Shown one piece after another: positions 1-6,920 of a DNA stretch of 13,265 nucleotides; positions within the stretch are counted from its first letter, which is position 1, and each line of letters opens with the position of its first letter. The DNA comes from Flemingiibacterium sp045634345 (GTDB taxonomy: Bacteria; Bacillota; Clostridia; Oscillospirales; CAG-272). The position numbers and the translations under genes are program-made. Below the pieces are notes generated by a model. That model saw only the letters and a program-made list of their open reading frames with translations, was not told the origin of the DNA and made no database searches. The stretch covers positions 1 through 13,265 of the forward strand of contig JAZRAB010000207.1 in the NCBI GenBank assembly GCA_045634345.1, in the 5' to 3' direction.

Positions 1-148
1 CTCCGTTCAGAGTCAGAGGCGCTTGCCCGGGGGTAAGCGAGTACGGCTCTCGAAGGACGGTAGCATAAGGGATTACGCATTGCGGAAGACCGAGACGCGC
101 TGAGATTCCGGCGAGGGTGTCTCCGGGGACTACTGTGTAAATGTACAT
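1..148 (-). CDS. LysM-domain protein, N-terminal fragment (C-terminus beyond left edge)
   Basis: Only the first 49 codons are inside the window. The protein opens at the ATG at 148-146 and goes almost directly into a LysM repeat: YTVVPGDTLAGIS at residues 4-16, and the closing part with SLTPGQAPLTL near residues 37-47. LysM modules bind the N-acetylglucosamine backbone of peptidoglycan. A LysM at the extreme N-terminus with no signal peptide is typical of cortex or coat proteins of the YaaH/SleL type in spore-forming Firmicutes, often followed by a glycoside hydrolase family 18 domain; that C-terminal part is not visible here, so it is only an inference. The start is supported by an AAAGGA ribosome binding site (complement of 157-162) eight bases upstream. 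The gene diverges from dusB and has a sigma-E-like promoter upstream. Confidence 0.8.
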   Translation of the reverse strand, partial: MYIYTVVPGDTLAGISARLGLPQCVIPYATVLREPYSLTPGQAPLTLNG

Positions 149-194
149 ATCGGATATCCTTTCGATGCGTAGTGGCATGATATGCCCATTACCG

Positions 195-224
195 ATTTGT
201 ATGTAAAAATATTCACGAATATGC
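195..224 (-). promoter_or_regulatory. Sigma-E-like sporulation promoter for the LysM gene
   Basis: Read leftward, the sequence has GCATATT (complement of 218-224), a 14-base spacer, then CATACAAAT (complement of 195-203). This resembles the mother-cell sigma-E promoter pattern of Bacillus and Clostridia as I know it (an ATA-containing -35 and CATACAnT -10). The predicted start would lie about 40 bases before the LysM ATG, which fits. The assignment rests on consensus recall and on the spore-associated nature of many LysM proteins, so it is a candidate only. Confidence 0.45.
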
Positions 225-314
225 TCGTATTTATAACAATCAGGAAGATTTTCATTCATAGCTCGTTAATAAAAATGCGATAAAATTAGATAAATAAAGT
301 TTTTAGGAATTTTT

Positions 315-1298
315 ATGAAAAAACTAAACTATAAAATTGCTCTTGCGCCGATGGCTGGCGTTACTGACCATGCGTTTCGCACGATATGCGCCGATTTCGG
401 TGCGGAGATGTTGTACACCGAAATGCTTTCAGCAAAGGCGATACACTTTGAAGACAAAAAGACCGCCGAGCTTGGCGAGCTTTTTGACGGTGAGCCGACT
501 GCGGTGCAGATATTCGGAAGTGAGCCTCATATTATGGCTGAAGCGGCACAGAAGATTGCATCTGCTTCATATAAACACTGCAAATCGAAAAAACTGCCCC
601 TTGCCATAGATATAAATATGGGTTGCCCCGCTCCAAAGGTTGCAAACAACGGTGAGGGCTCCGCACTTCTTAAAACACCTGATACCGCTGCGGCAATCGT
701 GTGTGAGGTTAAGCGTGCGGTGGACAGAGTGAATCCCGATATTCCGGTTACTGTGAAAATCCGTATTGGCTGGGACGAAGCGCATATATGCGGAGTTGAT
801 TTTGCACGGCGCATGGAGGATGCCGGCGCGGATGCGCTGACTGTTCACGGACGTACACGAGAGGGACGCTTCAGTGCACCGATAAATTTTGATGAGATAG
901 CACGCATCAAAGCGGCGCTTACGATTCCGGTTATTGCAAATGGGGAAATATTCACCGCCGCCGATGCGATGCGTATGTTTGAGCGGACAGGATGTGATGC
1001 CGTAATGCTTGGACGAGGGGCTATGGGAAATCCGTGGCTGTTTTCCGAGATACGATCGGTACTGTACGGCGAAAATTATACTCCGCCGACCGACCGCGAG
1101 CGTATTGAGACAGCACTTCGACAGCTTGATATCGCAATATCCGAAAAGGGAGAAAAGCTTGCTGTATTGCAATCGCGCGGACAGCTATCGTGGTATCTTA
1201 AAGGAATCCGAGGAGCGGCGAGTGCGCGAGGTGCACTTAATCAGGCAAGTACGCGAGATGAAATGCGCGATATACTTTTATCATGCGCGAATGACTGA
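315..1298 (+). CDS. dusB: tRNA dihydrouridine synthase, DusB type
   Basis: A cytoplasmic FMN-dependent TIM-barrel enzyme that reduces specific uridines in the tRNA D-loop to dihydrouridine with NAD(P)H. The 327-residue length is normal for the family. Visible motifs in order: APMAGVTD at 11-18 (FMN binding), NMGCP at 101-105 with the catalytic Cys104, VKIRIGWD at 147-154 (flavin-contacting lysine), VHGRTREGRFS at 177-187, VIANGEI at 206-212 and GRGAMGNPW at 233-241 (phosphate-binding loop). An AGGA site at 305-308, six bases ahead of the ATG, supports the start. The stop is 35 bases before the ECF sigma gene with no terminator between, so the two are probably co-transcribed. Dus genes are often the upstream partner of a regulatory gene (as with fis in enterobacteria); here the partner is a sigma factor. 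The DusB subgroup is judged from motif wording. Confidence 0.95.
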   Translation: MKKLNYKIALAPMAGVTDHAFRTICADFGAEMLYTEMLSAKAIHFEDKKTAELGELFDGEPTAVQIFGSEPHIMAEAAQKIASASYKHCKSKKLPLAIDINMGCPAPKVANNGEGSALLKTPDTAAAIVCEVKRAVDRVNPDIPVTVKIRIGWDEAHICGVDFARRMEDAGADALTVHGRTREGRFSAPINFDEIARIKAALTIPVIANGEIFTAADAMRMFERTGCDAVMLGRGAMGNPWLFSEIRSVLYGENYTPPTDRERIETALRQLDIAISEKGEKLAVLQSRGQLSWYLKGIRGAASARGALNQASTRDEMRDILLSCAND

Positions 1299-1315
1299 AT
1301 TTTTTATTATACCGT

Positions 1316-1323
1316 AAAGGAGG
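1316..1323 (+). promoter_or_regulatory. Ribosome binding site fixing a TTG start for the sigma factor
   Basis: AAAGGAGG is an almost perfect Shine-Dalgarno sequence. It lies 10 bases before the TTG at 1334. An ATG at 1326 is only two bases away, too close, and opens a different frame that encodes nothing recognisable. TTG at 1334 is therefore the preferred start. Confidence 0.75.
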
Positions 1324-1333
1324 CGATGCCGAC

Positions 1334-1933
1334 TTGGAACTGCGACAATATAATACACCCGAGGAAAACGCACTTATTGCCGCCGCCGCAAATGGTGACA
1401 GTGACGCGTTCGGCTCGTTATATACCATGTATGAGCACCTCGTCTATAACACGGTACGCTATAAGGTGGGAAATCCAGACGACGCGCTTGATCTTTCACA
1501 GGAGATTTTTGTAAAGATATGGCGTTCGATCGGACGTTACCGCGGCGATTGCCGTTTTTCTACATGGGTCTATAAAATATGTATAAACGCCTGCCTTGAT
1601 TTTTTGCGACATGCAAAATTGTCTCCGACTGAAGCAATGCCGACATATACCGACCGTGATGGCGATGAGGTCGAGATTGAATTTGCAGACGAATCAACCG
1701 CAGCGTCCCCGGAGCTTATGAGCGAAAAACGTGAGACGGTAAGGCTTGTGCGCGATGCTATTGCAAAGCTTTCGCCGGATGCGCGTGAGGTTGTTGAGCT
1801 TCGTGATATACAAGGGTATTCATATGAAGAAATCGCCGAGATGACCGGGCTTGGAATCGGCACGGTCAAGTCGAGGCTCAACCGCGCACGCTCTCATTTG
1901 CGTGAGCTCCTGGCGGCTTTATATGACGGATAA
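1334..1933 (+). CDS. ECF (extracytoplasmic function) RNA polymerase sigma factor
   Basis: A 199-residue sigma-70-family factor with only the two regions that define ECF sigmas. Region 2 spans about residues 25-93: LSQEIFVKIW at 54-63 contributes to -10 recognition and core binding, followed by FSTWVYKICINACLDFLRH at 75-93. Region 4 spans about 136-190: LSPDAREVVELRD, then the helix-turn-helix GYSYEEIAEMTGLGIGTVKS at 161-180, which reads the -35. An acidic linker (about 104-132) joins them; there is no region 1.1 or 3. Translation probably starts at TTG, which would keep expression low. The gene follows dusB by 35 bases and precedes its presumed anti-sigma factor by 113 bases. That gap holds an ECF-type promoter, probably recognised by this sigma. 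The family is certain; the target regulon is inferred. Confidence 0.95.
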   Translation: MELRQYNTPEENALIAAAANGDSDAFGSLYTMYEHLVYNTVRYKVGNPDDALDLSQEIFVKIWRSIGRYRGDCRFSTWVYKICINACLDFLRHAKLSPTEAMPTYTDRDGDEVEIEFADESTAASPELMSEKRETVRLVRDAIAKLSPDAREVVELRDIQGYSYEEIAEMTGLGIGTVKSRLNRARSHLRELLAALYDG

Positions 1934-1967
1934 AGCTTTCTTCAAAAAGTCTAAAAACTTTCAAAAA

Positions 1968-2001
1968 TGATGGAACAAAATCACTTGATACTACGTCTAA
2001 T
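1968..2001 (+). promoter_or_regulatory. ECF-type promoter ahead of the anti-sigma gene (copy 1)
   Basis: TGATGGAACAAA at 1968-1979 and CGTCTAAT at 1994-2001 form a -35/-10 pair with 16 bases between GGAACA and CGTC. The GGAAC-type -35 and CGTC -10 resemble known ECF promoters (for example RpoE GGAACTT and the SigM/SigV/SigX CGTC -10). The same element recurs at 6921-6955 with identical spacing. The predicted transcript would start near 2005-2010, about 40 bases before the anti-sigma ATG. Confidence 0.7.
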
Positions 2002-2046
2002 GTAACACAAAAACCATAGCCGAATACGGCGAAAGGATATATTTTA

Positions 2047-2967
2047 ATGAAAAACGATCTAAACAGAATAAGCTGCGAGACGGCATGCGGAATGATGTTT
2101 GATTATATCGACGGTGAGCTTAATGCCGTGGATACGCATCTTCTTGAGGCTCACCTTGATGCATGTGAAGCATGCAGGCATGAGCTTGCAGAACGCCGTG
2201 AGATGCTTTCACTTGTTAAGGAAGCACGATTGGCAGTGCCGTCATCACTCAGAGACGGCGTAATGGAGAAAATAAAAAATATACCGCAGGATGCAAAGAT
2301 TATTACACCCAAGCGCAGATTCATGCCGTGGTCGGGAACTGTTGCGGCGGCGTGCGCGGTCATTATGGTGCTTGTCGCAGGACGTGCATATATTTTCGGC
2401 GGAATGGAGCTTGGCAGCGTTAAGAAAGACGGAGAGGCTATATATACTTCCGACATGAATTTTGCGGCTGAGCAAGAGAATGTGGCAGACGCCGATGGCG
2501 CGGATCCCTTTTACACCACAAAATACTATGCCGCAGGTCAAGGAAAGGCCGACAGCCAAGATAGCGAGCCTCGCTATGTTGAGACTACTATCGCGGCGCT
2601 CGATGCACTTTCGCCGACTGCGAGTGGTGAGACTCAGGCTGAAAGCTCATGCGCATCAGCACCTACCGACAAATATGATGAGCCCTCGGAGTTTGATGCC
2701 ATGTTTGACAAGCTGAATGGGCATGACACGGCGGTCGTTATTTGCCGCGAAGGTGATATTGATGATGCGTTTCTCACTGCCGAACCCGAAACCCTGATTT
2801 TGGGCGAACAGACATATTTACGGTATGTAGCTGTTTCATATGCCGAGCCTATTTTGGATGCCTTGATTGATGATCTTAAATCATCCGGCGCTGATTACAG
2901 AGTGTTTGTTCCCGAAAACGCAAAAGGGCCGTATGTCGAAGTTCTGCTTCTTAAGTCGGAGAGCTGA
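2047..2967 (+). CDS. Zinc-finger transmembrane anti-sigma factor
   Basis: Predicted to hold the adjacent ECF sigma inactive at the membrane. The cytoplasmic N-terminus carries a zinc-binding anti-sigma (zf-HC2/ZAS) module: DYIDGELNAVDTHLLEAHL around residues 19-37, then H36-x3-C40-x2-C43, with Cys10 or Cys14 as the likely fourth ligand. One membrane helix follows at about 95-116. The remaining 190 residues should lie outside the cell: a low-complexity acidic, Ser/Thr/Ala-rich linker (about 120-225) and a compact folded end (about 225-306) that I do not recognise and that could be a sensor or protease-regulated part. The start is supported by GAAAGGA at 2031-2037, nine bases upstream. The next gene follows after two bases, so it is tightly coupled. 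Pairing with the sigma factor is inferred from adjacency and domain type. Confidence 0.88.
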   Translation: MKNDLNRISCETACGMMFDYIDGELNAVDTHLLEAHLDACEACRHELAERREMLSLVKEARLAVPSSLRDGVMEKIKNIPQDAKIITPKRRFMPWSGTVAAACAVIMVLVAGRAYIFGGMELGSVKKDGEAIYTSDMNFAAEQENVADADGADPFYTTKYYAAGQGKADSQDSEPRYVETTIAALDALSPTASGETQAESSCASAPTDKYDEPSEFDAMFDKLNGHDTAVVICREGDIDDAFLTAEPETLILGEQTYLRYVAVSYAEPILDALIDDLKSSGADYRVFVPENAKGPYVEVLLLKSES

Positions 2968-2969
2968 GC

Positions 2970-3905
2970 ATGACTGAAATAATCATCGGTGGTGTGCTCT
3001 TGCTCACCGCCGTTTCTATCTTAATTTTCGCATGCTCAAATCGAATTAAAAGGCGCGAATATACGCTGACTAACAAAAAGATTTCCGAGGAAATAACTAT
3101 TGCTCATATAAGCGATCTGCATGAGAGCACATTCGGCAAAGGGCAGTGCAAGATTATAGCTGAGGTTGCTGATATCAAGCCGGATCTGATTTTTATTACC
3201 GGCGACATGATTGAGGATGACGAGGCTTCAATCGCGGCAGGAAAGGTGCTTAAAGCAAACAATCCTGCAAGGATTATTCTCGAAGCTTTGCCGCAAATTG
3301 CGCCGTGTTATATGGTGTTTGGAAATCATGAGTCAAATCTTCCGAATACGGATGCGCTGTGTGAAATGCTTGAAGACCTCGGCGTGCATGTGCTACATCA
3401 AAACAATCCCATGACAAAAGGAATGGGCAGAGAAGTTGTCATAAAGAATCAATACCTGCTCATCTGCGGTGCGGATGATCCGGTACTCTATAAAAGCGAG
3501 CACACACGCAAAAAAACACTTATCGAGCGATTCGTCGAGGACAAAAACAAGCAGTCACCGCTCATTAAAGCGTGGCGTGAGCGCTTACTTGGCGAATACT
3601 CGAAAATTGCAGATTATGAGCGATTTACACTGTTGCTTTCGCATCGCCCCGAGGAATATGAATTGTATAAAAAACTAGCTTTCGATGCCGCATTTTCGGG
3701 ACATGCTCATGGCGGACAGTGGCGTCTGCCGCCTTTTATCAACGGCGTATACGCGCCGCATCAAGGTCTATTTCCGAAGCATGCTGGGGGATGCTACAGA
3801 TATGACGGATTTGCGCATATAGTTTCGCGTGGACTCTCGAAAAAGCGGATGGTGCGTATCTTCAATCGCCCCGAGGTTTGTGCGGTGAAACTTGTCAAAA
3901 AATAA
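2970..3905 (+). CDS. Membrane-anchored metallophosphoesterase (YkuE/YaeI-like)
   Basis: A calcineurin-like phosphoesterase of 311 residues with a hydrophobic N-terminal anchor at about residues 3-22. The complete two-metal active site is visible: HISDLH at 46-51 (Asp49, His51), GDMIED at 78-83 (Asp79), GNHES at 118-122 (Asn119, His120), LLSHRPEEY at 222-230 (His225) and SGHAHGGQ at 243-250 (His245, His247). The GHxHGGQ ending is typical of the YkuE/YaeI branch, whose members are membrane-associated phosphodiesterases; the substrate here cannot be told. The ATG lies two bases after the anti-sigma stop, with GGAGAG at 2958-2963 as ribosome binding site inside the previous gene, so the two are translationally coupled. 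Placement in the sigma/anti-sigma block suggests a role in envelope or lipid metabolism under stress (inference). Confidence 0.92.
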   Translation: MTEIIIGGVLLLTAVSILIFACSNRIKRREYTLTNKKISEEITIAHISDLHESTFGKGQCKIIAEVADIKPDLIFITGDMIEDDEASIAAGKVLKANNPARIILEALPQIAPCYMVFGNHESNLPNTDALCEMLEDLGVHVLHQNNPMTKGMGREVVIKNQYLLICGADDPVLYKSEHTRKKTLIERFVEDKNKQSPLIKAWRERLLGEYSKIADYERFTLLLSHRPEEYELYKKLAFDAAFSGHAHGGQWRLPPFINGVYAPHQGLFPKHAGGCYRYDGFAHIVSRGLSKKRMVRIFNRPEVCAVKLVKK

Positions 3906-3911
3906 TTATTT

Positions 3912-3920
3912 GAAAGGCGG
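3912..3920 (+). promoter_or_regulatory. Ribosome binding site fixing the lipoprotein start at 3928
   Basis: GAAAGGCGG lies seven bases before the ATG at 3928. Starting there places a clean lipoprotein signal peptide at the N-terminus. A TTG at 3892 in the same frame would add 12 polar residues ahead of the signal peptide and overlap the phosphoesterase gene, so it is not preferred. Confidence 0.75.
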
Positions 3921-3927
3921 AACACAG

Positions 3928-4944
3928 ATGATTAAGAAGCTTTGTCTTAGCATGGCTTTTGTATTGTGCATTTCATTGTTGGCTTCCTGCACGGATTCAT
4001 CGGATGGTAATACGGACACGACAGCAGATGAGGGTATAACAGAAGTGTTTTACGACACATCTGCGCCGGATACCGAGCATTATGTACCTGATGATACCAC
4101 GGCGCAGGAGAACCCCCTTACTCTGCCCACCAAAGAGGATTGGGATGCGCTTGAGCTCGTCAATGGAGTATGGTATAACATATATGATGCCGTTGATGCG
4201 TTGCTTTCCGGAGATATTGACGAATTTGAACGTCTCTGCGGAGTTGCGCCAGGGGTGTACGAAAGCCTTCGCGGAATGGTGATTACAGATTATAGTCTTA
4301 CGAGCGAGGAGATAGTATATACTCGTAACGGTGATAAGAGAATATTCCCGATTCTTGAGATAGAGGTTGAAAAGAGTAACAGTGATTATTTCACACCCGG
4401 AACGCATACGCTTGTTTTTGATGAGGGCTTGTTTTTAATGTTTGCCAAGCGTGATGAATTTTATTTGCCGTCTGAGTATCCCTTTGCCGAATCCTATATG
4501 GTTAATCTTGTCTCCGACAGAGATTTTTACCCGATACTTGGCGAAAACAGGAGTCAGTTCGGACTGTGTGATTTCATAGTTTCTCGCCTTAACAAGCTCG
4601 CAGGAGATTATGCACCGCGCACCGAGGAGGAAATACGAAGCTATGCCGAAAAGTATCTCGGTGTTGATGGTGATACACTTAATATAAAGCAGACATTGGA
4701 GAAAGTTGAAGGCGGGTATCAGACAATCGGTAGAGGCGGCGGAGCTTTTATGTTTACGGTGCTTTCCGAAAAAGTGATTGACGGAATAAATGTTGTGACA
4801 GTGCGTTATTGGGCGGATTATTCAAAGACCGTCCCATCAAGAACGGTGGAATTTCATATGGAGCTTCTCGATGGAGAATACCGCCCCATAAAATCTGTCA
4901 TTCTTGAAGACAGTGATTTCGATACCGTTTTCCCGTCAACTTGA
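3928..4944 (+). CDS. Predicted lipoprotein, family not recognised
   Basis: A 338-residue protein with a classic lipoprotein signal: MIKK, a hydrophobic stretch at 5-18 and lipobox LASC with the acylated Cys at 21. It should be anchored to the outer face of the membrane. After a Thr/Asp/Ser-rich spacer (about 22-70) the rest is a soluble acidic domain with conserved-looking aromatic and glycine positions, such as LVNGVWYNIYDAVDALLSGD near 76-95. A run of alternating hydrophobic residues near the C-terminus suggests beta strands. I find no catalytic motif and no family I can name. It follows the phosphoesterase by 22 bases and is probably the last gene of the sigma/anti-sigma block. No terminator is visible after it, so transcripts may run on into the transketolase genes. 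Confidence 0.82.
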   Translation: MIKKLCLSMAFVLCISLLASCTDSSDGNTDTTADEGITEVFYDTSAPDTEHYVPDDTTAQENPLTLPTKEDWDALELVNGVWYNIYDAVDALLSGDIDEFERLCGVAPGVYESLRGMVITDYSLTSEEIVYTRNGDKRIFPILEIEVEKSNSDYFTPGTHTLVFDEGLFLMFAKRDEFYLPSEYPFAESYMVNLVSDRDFYPILGENRSQFGLCDFIVSRLNKLAGDYAPRTEEEIRSYAEKYLGVDGDTLNIKQTLEKVEGGYQTIGRGGGAFMFTVLSEKVIDGINVVTVRYWADYSKTVPSRTVEFHMELLDGEYRPIKSVILEDSDFDTVFPST

Positions 4945-4971
4945 TTTGCCGCGAAAAGTGCGAACTTACTC

Positions 4972-5000
4972 TTGACAAATCGCTCATATAGGTGTATAAT
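4972..5000 (+). promoter_or_regulatory. Consensus vegetative (sigma-A) promoter for the transketolase genes
   Basis: TTGACA at 4972-4977, a 17-base spacer and TATAAT at 4995-5000: both hexamers match the consensus exactly at optimal spacing. The predicted start near 5007 gives a leader of about 58 bases before the ATG at 5065. Such a strong promoter fits the high-expression codon use of the genes it drives. Confidence 0.9.
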
Positions 5001-5064
5001 ATTATTTAGGTATGTCAATACACGCATATCGCGTAAAAATATAATTCCAAGGAGGAAATATACA

Positions 5065-5904
5065 ATGGTTGAATCCCGCAAGCGTGAGCTTTCGCGTATA
5101 GCATATCAGATTCGCCGCGGTGCGCTGACCGCCGTTTATTCGGCAGCAAGCGGACATCCGGGTGGCTCGCTTTCTATCGCGGAAATACTTACTTATCTTT
5201 ATTTCGAGGAAATGAACATCGATCCCAAGGATCCGAAGAAGGCTGACCGTGACCGCTTTGTTCTCTCTAAGGGACATGCGTCTCCCGGTATCTATTCCAC
5301 CCTCGCACACCGCGGATTTTTCCCGGTTGAGGATCTCAAGACCTTCCGTCAGCATGACAGCATACTTCAGGGACATCCCGATATGAAGCATATCCCCGGT
5401 GTTGATATGACTACCGGTTCGCTCGGTCTCGGCATCTCTGCCGCATGCGGTATGGCTCTCGGCGCAAAGCTTAATGGCATCAATAACCGCGTTTGGTCTA
5501 TTCTTGGCGACGGTGAATCCGAGGAAGGACAGGTTTGGGAGGCAGCTATGTTTGCCGCTCACTACAAGCTTGACAACCTTGCAGTATTCGTTGACTGGAA
5601 CGGACTCCAGATCGACGGTCCTATTGATGAGGTTATCAGCCCTGCTCCGTTTGAATCCAAGTTTGAAGCATTCGGCTGGAACGTAATTTCTATTGACGCA
5701 CACGACCTCGATCAGATCGAGGCTGCCGTTAATGCGGCGAAGGCATGCAAGGGCAAGCCTACCGCTATCATCGCAAAGTCCACCAAGGGCAAGGGCGTTT
5801 CCTACATGGAAAACAACGTGTCTTGGCACGGTGCGGCTCCCAAGCAGGAACAGTACGAGCAGGGCATTGCCGAGCTTGATGCTGTTATTGCATCCCTTAA
5901 CTAA
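5065..5904 (+). CDS. Transketolase, N-terminal (pyrophosphate-binding) subunit
   Basis: First half of a split transketolase, 279 residues, carrying the thiamine diphosphate pyrophosphate/Mg-binding domain. Motifs: SGHPGGSLS at 29-37 (His31), SKGHASPGIYS at 68-78 (His71), QGHPD at 102-106, MTTGSLGLG at 115-123 and the cofactor signature GDGESEEGQ at 148-156 ending with Asn179 in VDWNG. With the next gene it forms the enzyme that moves two-carbon ketol units between sugar phosphates in the non-oxidative pentose phosphate pathway, a main source of ribose and erythrose phosphates in anaerobes. The start is set by AAGGAGG at 5049-5055, nine bases ahead of the ATG; an in-frame TTG at 4972 would lie inside the promoter. 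Codons are biased to C-ending forms, unlike the neighbours, as expected of a highly expressed gene. Confidence 0.96.
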   Translation: MVESRKRELSRIAYQIRRGALTAVYSAASGHPGGSLSIAEILTYLYFEEMNIDPKDPKKADRDRFVLSKGHASPGIYSTLAHRGFFPVEDLKTFRQHDSILQGHPDMKHIPGVDMTTGSLGLGISAACGMALGAKLNGINNRVWSILGDGESEEGQVWEAAMFAAHYKLDNLAVFVDWNGLQIDGPIDEVISPAPFESKFEAFGWNVISIDAHDLDQIEAAVNAAKACKGKPTAIIAKSTKGKGVSYMENNVSWHGAAPKQEQYEQGIAELDAVIASLN

Positions 5905-5905
5905 T

Positions 5906-5910
5906 GGAGG
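5906..5910 (+). promoter_or_regulatory. Ribosome binding site favouring the second ATG (5920) of the next gene
   Basis: GGAGG sits three bases before an ATG at 5914 but nine bases before an in-frame ATG at 5920. Nine is near the spacing used by the first transketolase gene, three is too short, so the start at 5920 is preferred. Confidence 0.65.
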
Positions 5911-5919
5911 TAGATGAAA

Positions 5920-6858
5920 ATGGCAGATAAAATAGCTACTCGTGAAGCATACGGCGCGGCTCTTGCAGAGTTCGGCGCAAAATACGACAAGCTGGTAGTT
6001 CTCGACGCTGACCTTGCGGCGGCTACCAAGACGGGCGTATTCAAGAAAGCATTCCCCGACCGCTTCTTTGACTGCGGTATCGCAGAGGGAAATATGATGG
6101 TCGTTGCGGCAGGTCTTGCTACTACCGGTTTCATTCCGTTCGCAAGCACATTCGCAATGTTCGCGGCAGGCAGAGCATTCGAGCAGGTTCGCAATGCTAT
6201 CGGTTATCCGCACCTTAATGTAAAGATCGGCGCAACTCATGGCGGTATTTCCGTTGGTGAGGACGGCGCAACACATCAGTGCCTTGAGGATTTCGGTACT
6301 ATGCGTACAATCCCCGGCATGGTTGTTATGCAGCCTGCGGACGCTGTTGAGGCTCGCGCTATGGTTGAAGCGGCTATCAAGCACGACGGTCCTTGCTACA
6401 TGAGATTCGGTCGCTACGCTGTTCCGACTCTCTTTGGCGACGACTACAAGTTCGAGCTTGGCAAGGGTGTCGTTATGGCAGACGGAAGCGATGTAACTCT
6501 CGTTGCAACCGGTCTTATGGTTGAGCAGGCACTTGCCGCTCGTGAGCTTCTTGCAGCTGACGGCATTAAGGCTCGTGTTATCAACATTCATACCATCAAG
6601 CCGCTCGATGCTGACCTTATTCTTAAGGCTGCCGCAGACACCGGCGCTATCGTTACCGCAGAAGAGCACAATATCATCGGCGGTCTCGGCTCGGCAGTAT
6701 GCGAGTGCGTTGCAGGCGCGAAGCCCGTACCGGTACTCCGTGTTGGTGTTGAGGATCAGTTCGGACGTTCCGGCAAGGTTCCTCCGCTGCTTGAAATGTA
6801 CGGTCTCACCGCTGCTAATATCGCGGCTAAGGCAAAAGAGGCTATCAAGTTAAAGTAA
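5920..6858 (+). CDS. Transketolase, C-terminal (pyrimidine-binding) subunit
   Basis: Second half of the split transketolase, 312 residues from the preferred start. It carries the pyrimidine-binding domain, with the catalytic glutamate in CGIAEGNMM (Glu56 in the second to fifth decade of residues, 52-60), the loop ATHGGISVGEDGATHQ at 105-120 and FGRYAVP just after the middle. A C-terminal transketolase fold follows, with TAEEHNIIGGLGSAV in its last third. The active site forms only when this subunit pairs with the N-terminal one. The gap to the preceding stop is 15 bases, so the two are co-translated from one message. It shares the C-ending codon bias of its partner and is followed by a strong terminator. 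A 1-deoxyxylulose-5-phosphate synthase half is a less likely reading because the split arrangement and motifs fit transketolase. Confidence 0.95.
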   Translation: MADKIATREAYGAALAEFGAKYDKLVVLDADLAAATKTGVFKKAFPDRFFDCGIAEGNMMVVAAGLATTGFIPFASTFAMFAAGRAFEQVRNAIGYPHLNVKIGATHGGISVGEDGATHQCLEDFGTMRTIPGMVVMQPADAVEARAMVEAAIKHDGPCYMRFGRYAVPTLFGDDYKFELGKGVVMADGSDVTLVATGLMVEQALAARELLAADGIKARVINIHTIKPLDADLILKAAADTGAIVTAEEHNIIGGLGSAVCECVAGAKPVPVLRVGVEDQFGRSGKVPPLLEMYGLTAANIAAKAKEAIKLK

Positions 6859-6871
6859 AAACAATCAGCTT

Positions 6872-6904
6872 TACGCCGACTCGCTTGAGTCGGCGTATTT
6901 TTTT
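6872..6904 (+). terminator. Rho-independent terminator after the transketolase genes
   Basis: A perfect 11-base-pair stem (6872-6882 with 6887-6897), a four-base GCTT loop and seven Ts at 6898-6904. It starts 13 bases after the stop codon. Confidence 0.95.
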
Positions 6905-6920
6905 GTCAAAGTTTCTATTT

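Noticed and set aside
251..286. A sigma-A promoter for dusB (TAAAAT at 281-286)
   Set aside because: The -10-like hexamer is plausible, but no -35-like hexamer lies at 16-18 bases; TTCATA is 20 bases away. dusB must have a promoter here but I cannot place it.
567..1172. A 201-codon open frame on the minus strand opposite dusB
   Set aside because: The dusB frame carries every family motif; the antisense frame has none and no start signals.
1326..1514. An ATG-initiated small frame overlapping the sigma factor start
   Set aside because: Only two bases separate it from the Shine-Dalgarno sequence, and it lies out of frame over the certain sigma gene.
1985..2001. TTGATA at 1985-1990 as a vegetative -35 for the anti-sigma gene
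   Set aside because: No -10-like hexamer lies 16-18 bases downstream, whereas the ECF-type reading accounts for the conserved bases and is repeated elsewhere.
3892..3927. Upstream TTG start for the lipoprotein
   Set aside because: It overlaps the phosphoesterase gene and would put polar residues before a well-formed lipoprotein signal peptide; the ATG at 3928 has its own ribosome binding site.
5914..5919. First ATG of the second transketolase gene as the start
   Set aside because: It is just three bases from GGAGG; the in-frame ATG at 5920 has normal spacing. The difference is two residues, so the choice is not critical.
5002..6669. A 555-codon open frame on the minus strand opposite the transketolase genes
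   Set aside because: It covers two clear transketolase genes, has no domain, no ribosome binding site and a composition expected from the complement of strongly codon-biased genes.
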